A stretch of 64,000 nucleotides of DNA from Ferruginibacter sp. (lineage in GTDB: Bacteria; Bacteroidota; Bacteroidia; Chitinophagales; Chitinophagaceae): the NCBI GenBank assembly GCA_016786725.1, contig JAEUVU010000018.1, positions 62,001-126,000 of the forward strand, written 5' to 3'. The notes beneath the pieces are model-generated. The model had not been told where the DNA came from. It did not search any database and saw only the letters and a program-made list of their open reading frames with translations. This document shows positions 1 to 7,853 of the stretch, piece by piece. Positions within the stretch are counted from its first letter, which is position 1. Each line of letters begins with the position of its first letter. Both the position numbers and the translations under genes were made by a program.

Positions 1-2
1 AT

Positions 3-323
3 GGAGATGGTAATTATGTAACTACTTTTAAATCGAATGACAGTTCTGTTTATTCAATAACGGGCGGTAAAGTAAGTACGGTAGTCAGGATAGATGATAT
101 AAAGGTTGTCATTATCCAAAATGAGAAAATGTTTTATACTTACTCCAATCTTGGATCAACAAAAATTAAGACAGGTGATGTGGTAAAACCAAATCAATTA
201 ATTGGGTTTGCTACAAATGATTTTGATGAAGACAAACCAACACTTGAACTTTATGTGAGTGATGATGATGGAAAAGGTATTATTCTTTCAAAGGGAAACT
301 TTATTGAACGAAAAATTAATTAA
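3..323 (+). CDS. C-terminal part of an M23-like (lysostaphin-type) domain protein, truncated by window edge
   Basis: The frame is open from the first bases of the window to the stop at 321-323, so about 106 residues of the C-terminus are visible and the true start lies upstream. The pattern is that of the beta-rich peptidase M23 fold: a GGKV..VV strand, then a VVIIQ strand, then FYTYSNL, then a VKPNQLIGFA turn. In active M23 enzymes the last strand carries an HxH zinc motif; here the equivalent stretch reads LELYV, so this copy would be catalytically inactive if the fold call is right. Possible roles are a structural LytM-like envelope protein or the tail of a larger protein. Family assignment is by pattern only. 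Confidence 0.5.
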   Translation, partial: GDGNYVTTFKSNDSSVYSITGGKVSTVVRIDDIKVVIIQNEKMFYTYSNLGSTKIKTGDVVKPNQLIGFATNDFDEDKPTLELYVSDDDGKGIILSKGNFIERKIN

Positions 324-393
324 ATCCTACTTCCAGTTAATCAAATTATAAAAAGAGGTGCCTCATGCGGGGGGCTGGTGCAAGTAAAAAATC

Positions 394-428
394 AATTCCT
401 AATTCCTAATTGTCAATTTCTAATTCTT
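394..428. repeat. Heptameric short tandem repeat array (AATTCCT-type)
   Basis: Five consecutive 7-nt units occur: AATTCCT, AATTCCT, AATTGTC, AATTTCT, AATTCTT. The array ends at the stop codon of the downstream minus-strand redoxin gene. Similar arrays lie elsewhere in the window. Confidence 0.75.
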
Positions 429-1032
429 ACTTATTCCTCTTAATCGTACATCCCACACTACGGCTTTCTTTTACCGTTATATCTTTTCCGCCGGCCATTT
501 CTGTAATAGCTACCTGCAGGTGATTGCGTGAGATAGCAGTTACATCTGATGGGCTGTCATCTATGGCGCCGTGATAAACTAATTTCAGGTTCTTGTCAAA
601 CAAAAAACATTCTGGTGTACGGTTGGCTCCAAAGGCATCAGCCACTTCGTGGTTCTTATCAACCACATAATTCCATTTGTATCCCTGATCTTTGGCATAG
701 TTTTTCATTTCGTCAAAACTGTCTTCATTTCCACGGTATGCTTCGTTGCTGTTTAAAATGATAACTCCCACATTATTCTTCACGGCAAATTCGCTGATGG
801 CAACAGTACGCTCCTGGTTTTTGATAACATACGGGCAGGTATTACAACTGAACATTACCAGCACCCCGTTTTCTTTTTTGGCATCTTTCATGGTTACTTC
901 TTTTCCCGAAACGTCCTGCATTTTAAGATCAGCTTTGGGCATGGTACCTCCAATAGTAAGCGGATCGCCAACTGTAAAAGCAAGTGTTGCAAGTGCAATG
1001 ATGGCTGTTAAGCCTAATAATATTTTTTTCAT
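427..1032 (-). CDS. Secreted or periplasmic thioredoxin-like redoxin (PRX_like1 type)
   Basis: This 201-residue protein begins with a hydrophobic signal peptide (about residues 1-22), followed by a thioredoxin-fold AhpC/TSA-type domain. The active site is FSCNTCPYV, with a CxxC pair at Cys63 and Cys66; the CNxCPYV motif together with the C-terminal SVGCTIK ending is characteristic of the PRX_like1 subgroup of peroxiredoxin-like proteins. It probably performs thiol-disulfide chemistry outside the cytoplasm; the natural substrate is not known. It is a single gene, not clearly in an operon. Its 3' end abuts a heptameric repeat array. Confidence 0.85.
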   Translation of the reverse strand: MKKILLGLTAIIALATLAFTVGDPLTIGGTMPKADLKMQDVSGKEVTMKDAKKENGVLVMFSCNTCPYVIKNQERTVAISEFAVKNNVGVIILNSNEAYRGNEDSFDEMKNYAKDQGYKWNYVVDKNHEVADAFGANRTPECFLFDKNLKLVYHGAIDDSPSDVTAISRNHLQVAITEMAGGKDITVKESRSVGCTIKRNK

Positions 1033-1098
1033 GGTTGATTATTTTCTTAAAGTTATATAATTACCATGCGGTATCTTAACCACTCATGTATTTTTTTA

Positions 1099-2058
1099 TC
1101 AGGCTAGTTCCAGTTTCTCTTTGGCGTCACGCTTTTCGGCCCGGGATCGAAGGGTTTTAATGCTTACATTCAGCTCAAAACCTATAAGCAATACAAGGGA
1201 ATTGATAAAGATGAGAGCCATTAAAACAATGATGGTACCAATTGAACCATACAAGGCATTATACCTGCCGAATGCATTAACAAAATATGAAAAACCCAGT
1301 GAGGCTATAATGCATAAGAAAGTTGCCAGAATGGTGCCGGGAGAAACCAGCTTCCATTTTTTTTGCACAGCCGGAGCGTATTTATAAATAAAAGCAATGG
1401 AATAAAAAACAAGGGCAATAATTACCAGCCAGCGCAGGTAAAGAATGGCAGCAAGCCAAAAGGCACTTTTAAGGCCAAAGAGCTTTAGTACGGCGCCTTG
1501 TGTTATCAATATTACCAGGCAGCCAAGCACCAGCCCAAAAATAAGTATGGTGAGCCGGATAGCGATCCACCGGTTATGCAGGCCCATTCTTCTTTCAAAG
1601 CCGTGATAGTTTTTGTTGAAAGAACGCATGAGCCCCATCATGGCATTGCTTGCAAAAAAAAGCGCCAGCAACAAACCAAAAGACAACAAACCAAATACCG
1701 GTGTTTGAAAAAAAGTCTTATCAATAAAAGTAATGATCGTTTTATTGTAACCTTCAGCAGGTATTATATCCTTAATGATAAGGGAAAGCTGTTTGAATAT
1801 CTCTCTTTTCTTTATAAAAGGCAGATTGGGTATCAGCGTAAATAAAAAAAGAAAAGAAGGCGGTATGGCCATAATGAAATTGTAGGCTATGGCCGATGCC
1901 CTCTCTGTTAAACCCACGGTTTTTACCTGCCGGTAAAAAAAACGAACCACATCATACAGCGGCACTCCTTCAAATCCCGGCAAATACCAATGCTTGCTTT
2001 TATTTAAAAGAAAAGCAACTGGTGTTTTGGTGATTATGATGCGTTCTAATTTGGTCAT
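1099..2058 (-). CDS. YihY/BrkB family inner-membrane protein
   Basis: This 319-residue integral membrane protein has about six predicted hydrophobic segments. The N-terminal part contains the GLTERASAIAYNFIMAIPPSF stretch, typical of the YihY/virulence factor BrkB family (historically mislabelled ribonuclease BN). The C-terminus carries the GFELNVSIK motif and ends with a short charged tail. The family is widespread; its molecular function is unsettled (an envelope or transport role is suggested). It stands alone between the redoxin and mltG genes on the same strand. Confidence 0.85.
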   Translation of the reverse strand: MTKLERIIITKTPVAFLLNKSKHWYLPGFEGVPLYDVVRFFYRQVKTVGLTERASAIAYNFIMAIPPSFLFLFTLIPNLPFIKKREIFKQLSLIIKDIIPAEGYNKTIITFIDKTFFQTPVFGLLSFGLLLALFFASNAMMGLMRSFNKNYHGFERRMGLHNRWIAIRLTILIFGLVLGCLVILITQGAVLKLFGLKSAFWLAAILYLRWLVIIALVFYSIAFIYKYAPAVQKKWKLVSPGTILATFLCIIASLGFSYFVNAFGRYNALYGSIGTIIVLMALIFINSLVLLIGFELNVSIKTLRSRAEKRDAKEKLELA

Positions 2059-2113
2059 GCAAAATGATGTGCAATATAATAATTAAACATTGTAGCAGAT
2101 AGCATTTGGCTTC

Positions 2114-2146
2114 AGGGTTGCCAACCTTTTAAAGGTTGGCAACCCT
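2114..2146. repeat. 33-bp perfect palindrome, copy 1 (AGGGTTGCCAACC arms)
   Basis: Two 16-nt arms are perfect reverse complements around one central T. An identical 33-nt copy lies at 27180-27212. This copy sits just 3' of the minus-strand mltG gene and could act as a terminator hairpin. Both copies are followed within a few bases on the plus strand by CACGCT. Confidence 0.9.
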
Positions 2147-2157
2147 GCTACACGCTC

Positions 2158-3171
2158 TTACTTTATGTTTACACTATCTAAAAAGCGCTGGTACTTTTTT
2201 GCATTGATGATATGTTCGGCATCTGAATGTGTAAAGTTTGACAAGCCCGACCAATCAGGCTTTGCCACAAAATAAATGTAATTGGTTTGCGGCATATTTA
2301 AAACAGCATCAATGGTTTTGATGGAGGGTGTGCAGATTGGGCCTGGCGGCAACCCTGCGTTCCGGTAAGTATTAAATGGCGAATCGAATTCGAGGTGTTT
2401 GTATAAAATCCTTTTCAATCCAAAATTCTTCATGGCAAATTTTACGGTAGGGTCGGCCTGCAGTTTCATGCCTTTATCTATGCGGTTCATATACACACTT
2501 GCAATTAAACCTTTATCATGTTCCTTATTGGTTTCTTCTTCTACAATACTGGCCATAGTATAAACCTGCTCCGGTGCAAGGTTTAAGTTTTTTGCTTTGT
2601 TCAGGCGTTCTGTATTCCAGAATTTTTCTTTTTCGCTGTGCAGTTTATCAATGATCTTTTGTGGCGGGCTGTTCCAGAAAATGCTGTACGAGTTTGGAAT
2701 AACCGTTGTCATGAATGTATTATCATTTACATTATATGCTTCAGCAGTTTTTGGATCGTTGAGCACGGCCATCACACTGGCCGAATCACATTCAAAATTG
2801 GCAGCTATCTTTTGCGCCAGGTCTTCCTTCAATCTTAATTTAATGATGACAAGGTTTACCGGCGCCTGGTTACCGGAACGTAACATACGTATCAGGCTGA
2901 TTAAACTGCTTCCATCTTTTACCTGGTAGCGCCCTGCTTTTACTTTTGCAGGATAGTTTAGTTTTTTTGAGAGCAGATCAAACACATATGTATTGCTGAT
3001 GATCTTCTGGTTAATCAGCGCTTGCCTTACATCACTGTAAGCAGTTCCTGTTTTGATATAAAAGTATTTGCTTTGAGGTGCAGAAACAGTGGGGCCAAAA
3101 ACCTGCCAGGCTGCGTAACCGCCAACCAATAATAAAATCAGAAAGATACCTAAAAGCAACTTCTTTTTCAT
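2158..3171 (-). CDS. mltG: Endolytic murein transglycosylase MltG
   Basis: MltG is a membrane-anchored lytic transglycosylase that cleaves nascent peptidoglycan glycan strands. The protein of about 337 residues has one N-terminal membrane anchor (LLLGIFLILLLVGGYAAW), a LysM-like region and the YceG/MltG domain. The catalytic glutamate region reads MASIVEEETN, followed by the family-typical IASVYMNRI and KLQADPTVKFA, and PICTPS.KTIDAVL near the C-terminus. I chose the ATG at 3171; an in-frame TTG lies three codons upstream. A strong terminator hairpin separates it from secG upstream, so it is probably transcribed separately. Confidence 0.93.
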   Translation of the reverse strand: MKKKLLLGIFLILLLVGGYAAWQVFGPTVSAPQSKYFYIKTGTAYSDVRQALINQKIISNTYVFDLLSKKLNYPAKVKAGRYQVKDGSSLISLIRMLRSGNQAPVNLVIIKLRLKEDLAQKIAANFECDSASVMAVLNDPKTAEAYNVNDNTFMTTVIPNSYSIFWNSPPQKIIDKLHSEKEKFWNTERLNKAKNLNLAPEQVYTMASIVEEETNKEHDKGLIASVYMNRIDKGMKLQADPTVKFAMKNFGLKRILYKHLEFDSPFNTYRNAGLPPGPICTPSIKTIDAVLNMPQTNYIYFVAKPDWSGLSNFTHSDAEHIINAKKYQRFLDSVNIK

Positions 3172-3192
3172 GTGCGGCAAAGTAAAGCAAAA

Positions 3193-3217
3193 AACCCCGC
3201 CATTAAATGACGGGGTT
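3193..3217 (-). terminator. Rho-independent terminator after secG
   Basis: The stem is AACCCCG.CATT paired with AATG.CGGGGTT, 12 bp with one mismatch. On the minus strand it is followed by a T run. It lies 21 nt past the secG stop. Confidence 0.85.
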
Positions 3218-3237
3218 CAAAATTATTTTATAAAATA

Positions 3238-3579
3238 TTATTTTTTACCGGTATCAACTCCTGCAGGTACGGCTGTGTTTGCCGGGGTGGTTTTTGCAGG
3301 TTTGGTATTTATATTTTCCTGTAAATCTTTGTTGGGCACAGCGGCAGCATCTTCTTTAGGAATAAAAGCCGGAGAGATGATGCAAAGCACACCTACGATG
3401 GCTGCAAATAACCAGGTTCCTTTTTCCAGTACATCGGTGGTTTGCTTAACCCCCATGATCTGGTTGCCAAAACCGCCGAAACTGCTTGATAAACCGCCAC
3501 CCTTTGGGTTTTGTACCAATACGATCAATCCCAGTACTACAGATGCAATGATCACTAAAATTCCAAATAAAATCAACAT
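3238..3579 (-). CDS. secG: Protein translocase subunit SecG
   Basis: SecG is the small accessory subunit of the SecYEG translocon. The 113-residue protein has two membrane segments (about residues 1-21 and 56-72) separated by the conserved VLVQNPKGGGLSSSFGG loop, which is diagnostic for the family. The C-terminal tail beyond residue 75 is a low-complexity Lys/Thr/Ala/Pro extension, common in Bacteroidota SecG. It is one base downstream of the preceding gene, so it is co-transcribed with the TPR-like gene and probably with lptE, the sigma-54 activator and miaB, a familiar Bacteroidota neighbourhood. Confidence 0.93.
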   Translation of the reverse strand: MLILFGILVIIASVVLGLIVLVQNPKGGGLSSSFGGFGNQIMGVKQTTDVLEKGTWLFAAIVGVLCIISPAFIPKEDAAAVPNKDLQENINTKPAKTTPANTAVPAGVDTGKK

Positions 3580-3580
3580 A

Positions 3581-4381
3581 TTATAATCCTTTTAAGTTTT
3601 CTAATTTGGCTGCAAAGTAAGTGCTTTTGGCAGGATTGAGCAAACTTAATTTTTGGTACACTTCGCCTGCTTTGGCTATTTTGCCCTGCCGGGTAAAAAC
3701 TTCGGCCATGGCCTCGGTGAGTACTTCTGTTTCGGTATTGCTGTTTTCAGCTAAAACCTGCACATTTTCATCATTTTTTACCGGAATGCCTGTCTCATTT
3801 TCCACATGTATCTTCTTCATGGTTTTAAGCCATTCGGTAAAACTTTTAAGCTGCTTACCCAGCTTATCGGCCATCTGCACTTCATCAGTAAGCTTTATGC
3901 CCTGCGATGCAAAATAGTCAACCATGTGCATGGGTTCAAAAAGCATGGCTTCGGCAGTAGCCATATTTGATCTTTGCTCAGGTATTTTTAATTCAATATG
4001 CATCTGCTCAATTTCTTTTTCCTGCTGTTGGGTATCGGTTTCCGGTGTACCGGTATTATCTGGTTCATCATCAGAAACAGCCATTTCAGATTGAGGAATG
4101 ATTGTTTCTTCTACTGCAATTTTTGGTTCACCGGCAATCAATGCTGCGCCTGTTTGTTTTACCTGGAAGTTTAGCCAGTGCGGATTATTAAAAAAAAGGT
4201 TTGTTTTTACAGCTTGTTTTTCAAATGCAGCAGCATCATCTTTTAAATTTTGTAAAAGAAAGAATTGGGCAGGAGAAAAATAAGGGTGCTGGTCTGTAAT
4301 TTCTTTTAGAAAATCTGTATTGCCTGTATCAGAAAAATTTCTGGCAAATATTGATTCAAAAATTGCTGTGTTGTGCTGCAT
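3581..4381 (-). CDS. Conserved Bacteroidota protein of the lptE-secG locus, weak TPR-like C-terminus
   Basis: This 266-residue soluble protein has no signal peptide and no recognisable enzyme motif. The last 45 residues (ALTEAMAEVFTRQGKI..A.EVY.KLSLLNP) look like a single tetratricopeptide-type helix pair, and the middle is acidic and Glu/Gln-rich. It lies between lptE and secG, a position where Bacteroidota genomes usually carry a poorly conserved TPR-like hypothetical protein, so a role in envelope protein handling is only inferred from context. A TAGATTTG sequence lies 5 nt upstream of the start codon and could be a -7 promoter element. Confidence 0.7.
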   Translation of the reverse strand: MQHNTAIFESIFARNFSDTGNTDFLKEITDQHPYFSPAQFFLLQNLKDDAAAFEKQAVKTNLFFNNPHWLNFQVKQTGAALIAGEPKIAVEETIIPQSEMAVSDDEPDNTGTPETDTQQQEKEIEQMHIELKIPEQRSNMATAEAMLFEPMHMVDYFASQGIKLTDEVQMADKLGKQLKSFTEWLKTMKKIHVENETGIPVKNDENVQVLAENSNTETEVLTEAMAEVFTRQGKIAKAGEVYQKLSLLNPAKSTYFAAKLENLKGL

Positions 4382-4385
4382 GGTA

Positions 4386-4393
4386 CAAATCTA
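4386..4393 (-). promoter_or_regulatory. Candidate Bacteroidota -7 box (TAGATTTG)
   Basis: It matches TAnnTTTG and lies 5 nt upstream of the ATG at 4381 on the minus strand. No convincing TTTG -33 element was seen. If used, transcription would begin close to the start codon. Confidence 0.35.
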
Positions 4394-4404
4394 CATTATG
4401 CCTG

Positions 4405-4962
4405 CTACCAATTGGAAAAAATCTTATTGAAAATGGCATCGGTAAGGTTACGGGCAATTTCCTCGCCTTTGGATTGCTCAACCTGGCTCAGGCTGAGGTT
4501 TGCATCAAAGTCAATACTGTAGGTAACATCAGCTTCAAAACTCTTTTTTTCGTCGAGGGTATTTTTAAATATGAGATGAAAATTGGCTGTTAACCGGTTG
4601 AGGCTTGTATTATTGCCGCTGATGCCGGTTGTGCTGGTGTAATATTGTGAAACGTAACCGCTGATGTCGTAATGGGCATCATCATCATTGGTTTGCTTAA
4701 GCCTGGTGGTGCCGATTATCTTCTGTTTCAGCCTTTCAGTTAAGGCAGGGCTTAACTGCGGATTTTTATATTCGGCCCTGTTCTCAAAAAAATTAACCCT
4801 AAAAGTTTTTACTTCAGTAGGGAGAGCGCCGGTATCATTAAAACCGTATTTGCAGGTAGCGAAGTTAAAACAAGTAATAAGCAATAGGCAATAGGCAATA
4901 AGTACCACATTATTGCTTATTGCCTTTTTACTATTGCCTTTCAATTTACTCTTCAATATCAT
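4405..4962 (-). CDS. lptE: LptE-family LPS-assembly lipoprotein
   Basis: LptE is the outer-membrane lipoprotein that plugs LptD during lipopolysaccharide insertion. The 185-residue protein has a Lys-rich start, a hydrophobic stretch and a Cys-containing end of the signal peptide (FATCKYGF), followed by the family pattern VKTFRVNFFENRA, ALTERLKQKI, and AEV.Y.IDFDANLSLSQVE. The start overlaps the sigma-54 activator stop by 17 bp, consistent with translational coupling. Oddly, codons 10-30, including most of the signal-peptide core, are made of heptameric GCAATAG-type repeats in both orientations. The lipidated Cys is probably the one before KYGF. Confidence 0.8.
   Translation of the reverse strand: MILKSKLKGNSKKAISNNVVLIAYCLLLITCFNFATCKYGFNDTGALPTEVKTFRVNFFENRAEYKNPQLSPALTERLKQKIIGTTRLKQTNDDDAHYDISGYVSQYYTSTTGISGNNTSLNRLTANFHLIFKNTLDEKKSFEADVTYSIDFDANLSLSQVEQSKGEEIARNLTDAIFNKIFSNW
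4881..4923. repeat. Heptameric GCAATAG repeats and their inverted copies inside lptE
   Basis: Units at 4881-4901 read GCAATAG, GCAATAG, GCAATAA. Inverted units follow, with a 9-bp perfect inverted repeat GGCAATAAG (4893-4901) and CTTATTGCC (4915-4923). A further inverted unit, CTATTGCC, lies at about 4931-4938. All are inside the lptE coding sequence. Confidence 0.8.
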
Positions 4963-6169
4963 ACTCTTTTAATTTACGGTACAAAGTGCGTTCGCTGATG
5001 CCCAGGTCAAGCGATGCATCTTTGCGTTTGCCTTTGTGTTTCTTTAATGCTTTAATGATGAGTTCTTTTTCCTTATCCATAATGCTTAATGATTCTTCCA
5101 CGTCTTCATGCTGATGAATGGCATCATTATGATGCGGTAAAAACACCGGTTTTGTTTGTGACAGGGCGGGAACATTATTATTGAGTTCATTAAATTGCGG
5201 ATCATTATACACCGGTGCATGCTGCGCCATTTCGGGATGCTGCAACAGGTCGAAGAACATTTTCTTCAGCTCGTTCACATCTTTCTTCATGTCGAAGAAA
5301 AGTTTGTACAGTATATCCCGTTCAGTGGCAAATTCGCTCTGGCTTACCGAACCGGCGCCCCCGGCCAACACCGGCAGGCGTGAATAATTATGTTCGGGCA
5401 GGAAATTCTTCATGGCATTTGCATTAATCATTTTATCCTGGCTCAATACTGATATCTGCTCTGCAATATTCTTCAATTCACGCACATTACCCGGCCAGCT
5501 ATAGTTAATTAACACATCTTTCGCCCCTTCATCTAATTGCACGGGTGTGCCTTTATACCGGTCAGAAAAATCTGTTACGAATTTGCGGAAGAGTAAATAG
5601 ATATCTTCTTTCCTGTCCCTCAATGCAGGCACCCTGATGGGTACAGTATTTAGGCGATAGTACAGGTCTTCCCTGAACCGGTGTGTCTGCGTATGTTCAA
5701 TCAGTTCTTTATTGGTTGCAGCAATTACCCGTACATCTGTTTTTTGTACTTTGCTGCTGCCCACACGAATGTATTCGCCGGCTTCAAGCACACGTAACAA
5801 ACGGGCCTGTGTGCCCAATGGCAGTTCACCTATTTCATCTAAAAAAATAGTGCCGCCGTTTACGGTTTCAAAATAACCCTTGCGGCTGTCAACAGCGCCG
5901 GTGAAAGATCCTTTTTCATGTCCGAACAATTCTGAATCAATTGTTCCCTCGGGGATGGCGCCGCAGTTTACTGCTATAAATGGATTATGCTTACGTGCAC
6001 TCAATGCATGAATGATCTGTGAGAAAACTTCTTTACCCACGCCGCTCTCGCCATTGATAAGTACGCTCAGGTCGGTATTGGCAACCTGTACTGCCACATG
6101 CAATGCATGGTTAAGCCCCGGCGAATTGCCGATGATGCCGAAACGGTTTTTTATTGTTTGTAGTTCCAT
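4946..6169 (-). CDS. Sigma-54-dependent transcriptional activator without receiver domain
   Basis: This 407-residue enhancer-binding protein activates RpoN-dependent promoters by ATP hydrolysis. It begins almost directly with the AAA+ module: Walker A GESGVGKE, the sigma-54 contact loop as GSFTGA, Walker B GGTIFLDEIGE, then the arginine-finger region FREDLYYRLN and WPGNVREL. A Fis-type helix-turn-helix closes the protein (KDASLDLGISERTLYRKLKE). There is no receiver or GAF domain, so the input signal is not obvious. The ATG at 6169 (MELQTIKNRFG) is preferred; an upstream in-frame ATG at 6229 would add 20 residues encoded by a GC-rich repeat and the miaB tail. This gene lies between miaB and lptE, as in many Bacteroidota. 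Confidence 0.92.
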   Translation of the reverse strand: MELQTIKNRFGIIGNSPGLNHALHVAVQVANTDLSVLINGESGVGKEVFSQIIHALSARKHNPFIAVNCGAIPEGTIDSELFGHEKGSFTGAVDSRKGYFETVNGGTIFLDEIGELPLGTQARLLRVLEAGEYIRVGSSKVQKTDVRVIAATNKELIEHTQTHRFREDLYYRLNTVPIRVPALRDRKEDIYLLFRKFVTDFSDRYKGTPVQLDEGAKDVLINYSWPGNVRELKNIAEQISVLSQDKMINANAMKNFLPEHNYSRLPVLAGGAGSVSQSEFATERDILYKLFFDMKKDVNELKKMFFDLLQHPEMAQHAPVYNDPQFNELNNNVPALSQTKPVFLPHHNDAIHQHEDVEESLSIMDKEKELIIKALKKHKGKRKDASLDLGISERTLYRKLKEYDIEE

Positions 6170-6171
6170 AA

Positions 6172-6196
6172 GCCCCCCAGCCCCCCAAAGGGGGAA
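6172..6196. repeat. GC-rich CCCCCCAGCCCCCCAAAGGGGG element between miaB and the sigma-54 activator
   Basis: This intergenic element consists of a C-run, AG, a second C-run, then AAAGGGGG, giving a short hairpin (CCCCC/GGGGG). It matches the two arms of the element found inside miaB at 6906-6931 and 6985-7008. Confidence 0.7.
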
Positions 6197-6203
6197 TTTT
6201 AGA

Positions 6204-7724
6204 TTAAGAATTTTGTAAGCTCTTTTCAATTACATTTCCGATGAGAGTTCCTGCTGTGCAGGAAGAGATAAATACTTCCACATATTCTCCCACTTTCAGA
6301 TTACCCTTTGGAAACACCACTACTTTGTTCTGATCGGTTCTGCCATACAGATCATTTTCACTTTTTTTAGAGGTTCCTTCAATCAGAACTTTACGTGTTT
6401 TACCAACTTCTTTTTGCATGCTTTGTAAAGAATGAATACGATGCAGGTCAATCATTTCCTGCAGCCTTCTTTTTTTAACTTCCAGCGGTACATCATCTTC
6501 AAACCTCCGTGCAGCCAGTGTTCCCGGCCTTTCGCTGTAAAAATACATATAGGCCAAATCGTATTTGCAATACTCCATCAGGCTTAAAGATTCCTGATGA
6601 TCCTCTTCTGTTTCGGTACAGAAACCGGTGATCATATCAGTAGAGATTCCGCAATCAGGTATCAGTTCTTTAATACGGTTTACTTTGGCGATATACCACT
6701 CACGGCTGTAAGTGCGGTTCATCATCTGCAACACACGGCTGCTGCCGCTTTGTACCGGCAGGTGAATGTAATTGCAGATGTTTTCGTATTTAACGATGGT
6801 ATGCAATACATCGTCAGTGATATCTTTTGGATGAGACGTAGAGAAACGAACACGCAGGAGCGGAGAGATCAATGCAACCTGCTCTAATAACAGAGCGAAA
6901 GTTACGGCCCCCCCGCCCCCCAGGGGGGGAGAAAAGGCACCCTGAGTATGCAAAATATTTTTTGAATCCGCAGACTGTTCCACACTCCCCCTTTGGGGGG
7001 CCGGGGCCTGGTAGTAACTATCTACATTCTGTCCCAATAGGGTTACTTCACGGTAACCCTGCTCAAATAAGGTCTTGCATTCGCTGATGATGGATGCTGC
7101 ATCACGGCTTCTTTCCCTGCCTCTTGTAAAAGGCACCACGCAAAATGAACACATATTGTTGCAGCCACGCATGATGCTTACAAAAGCTGTTACACCATTA
7201 CTGTTGAGGCGTATGGGTGCAATATCTGCATAGGTTTCCTCACGGCTTAATAAAACGTTTACGGCTTTCTGGCCTGTTTCGGCTTCTTCAATAAGGCCGG
7301 GTAAAGTTCTATAGGCATCCGGGCCAACCACCAGGTCAACTAACTTTTCTTCTTCTAAAAATTGTGCTTTTAAGCGTTCGGCCATGCAGCCCAATACACC
7401 TACCAGCATTCCGGGCTTTTCTTTTTTTATGCGTTTAAATTCCGTGAGGCGTTTTCTTACGGTTGCTTCGGCCTTTTCACGGATGGAGCAGGTGTTAATA
7501 AAAATGAGGTCAGCCTGTTCAAAATTACTGGTAGCGCCAAAACCATTATCCATTAAAATAGAAGCTACTACTTCGCTATCGGCAAAATTCATGGCACAGC
7601 CATAACTTTCTATGTAAAAGAATTTTTTATACGGGTTACTGTCCAGTGCAAAGGGGGCAAATGCTTCTCCCTGCCTTGCTTCATCATGTTCTTTGGTAGC
7701 TGTATTCAACATTAATACCTGCAT
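6204..7724 (-). CDS. miaB: tRNA-2-methylthio-N6-dimethylallyladenosine synthase MiaB, with an in-frame insertion
   Basis: This radical-SAM methylthiotransferase adds the 2-methylthio group to i6A37 of tRNAs. The UPF0004 domain has Cys43 (ESYGCAMN), NTCSIREKA and LGCMAERL. The radical SAM motif reads [18 protein letters not shown], and a TRAM domain forms the C-terminus. Length is 506 residues against about 440-475 for typical members. The extra length includes an insertion at about residues 239-273 between NVDSYY and the [10 protein letters not shown] helix. It is encoded by a GC-rich inverted-repeat element at 6906-7008 without frameshift or stop. A TATCTTTG box lies just upstream of the start. 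It is probably the first gene of the miaB-sigma54-lptE-secG group. Confidence 0.95.
   Translation of the reverse strand: MQVLMLNTATKEHDEARQGEAFAPFALDSNPYKKFFYIESYGCAMNFADSEVVASILMDNGFGATSNFEQADLIFINTCSIREKAEATVRKRLTEFKRIKKEKPGMLVGVLGCMAERLKAQFLEEEKLVDLVVGPDAYRTLPGLIEEAETGQKAVNVLLSREETYADIAPIRLNSNGVTAFVSIMRGCNNMCSFCVVPFTRGRERSRDAASIISECKTLFEQGYREVTLLGQNVDSYYQAPAPQRGSVEQSADSKNILHTQGAFSPPLGGGGAVTFALLLEQVALISPLLRVRFSTSHPKDITDDVLHTIVKYENICNYIHLPVQSGSSRVLQMMNRTYSREWYIAKVNRIKELIPDCGISTDMITGFCTETEEDHQESLSLMEYCKYDLAYMYFYSERPGTLAARRFEDDVPLEVKKRRLQEMIDLHRIHSLQSMQKEVGKTRKVLIEGTSKKSENDLYGRTDQNKVVVFPKGNLKVGEYVEVFISSCTAGTLIGNVIEKSLQNS
6906..7008. repeat. GC-rich inverted-repeat (MITE-like) element inserted in frame in miaB
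   Basis: The left arm (6906-6931) reads GG, C-run, G, C-run, A, G-run, AG. The right arm (6985-7008) reads CTCCCCCTTTGGGGGG then CCGGGGCC, which is the inverted version of the same element with small differences. About 53 nt of unrelated sequence lies between them. A third copy of the arm is at 6172-6196. Confidence 0.75.
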
Positions 7725-7737
7725 TTTTTCAGGAGAG

Positions 7738-7745
7738 CAAAGATA
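7738..7745 (-). promoter_or_regulatory. Candidate -7 promoter box for miaB (TATCTTTG)
   Basis: This is an exact TAnnTTTG match, 13 nt upstream of the miaB ATG on the minus strand. It would give a very short leader. No clear -33 TTTG was seen. Confidence 0.5.
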
Positions 7746-7853
7746 GTTAAATGAATGGAGATTGTGACAGGATGGCAGGGGAGAGCTTTTAATAATTCTA
7801 ATGCTTATAGTGTTTTTTGGGGGCTCAATAATAATTAAGCTTTTGTGGCACCC

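Noticed and set aside
6170..6229. N-terminal extension of the sigma-54 activator from the ATG at 6229
   Set aside because: The extra 20 codons are encoded by the GC-rich repeat and the miaB 3' end; the ATG at 6169 fits the family start better.
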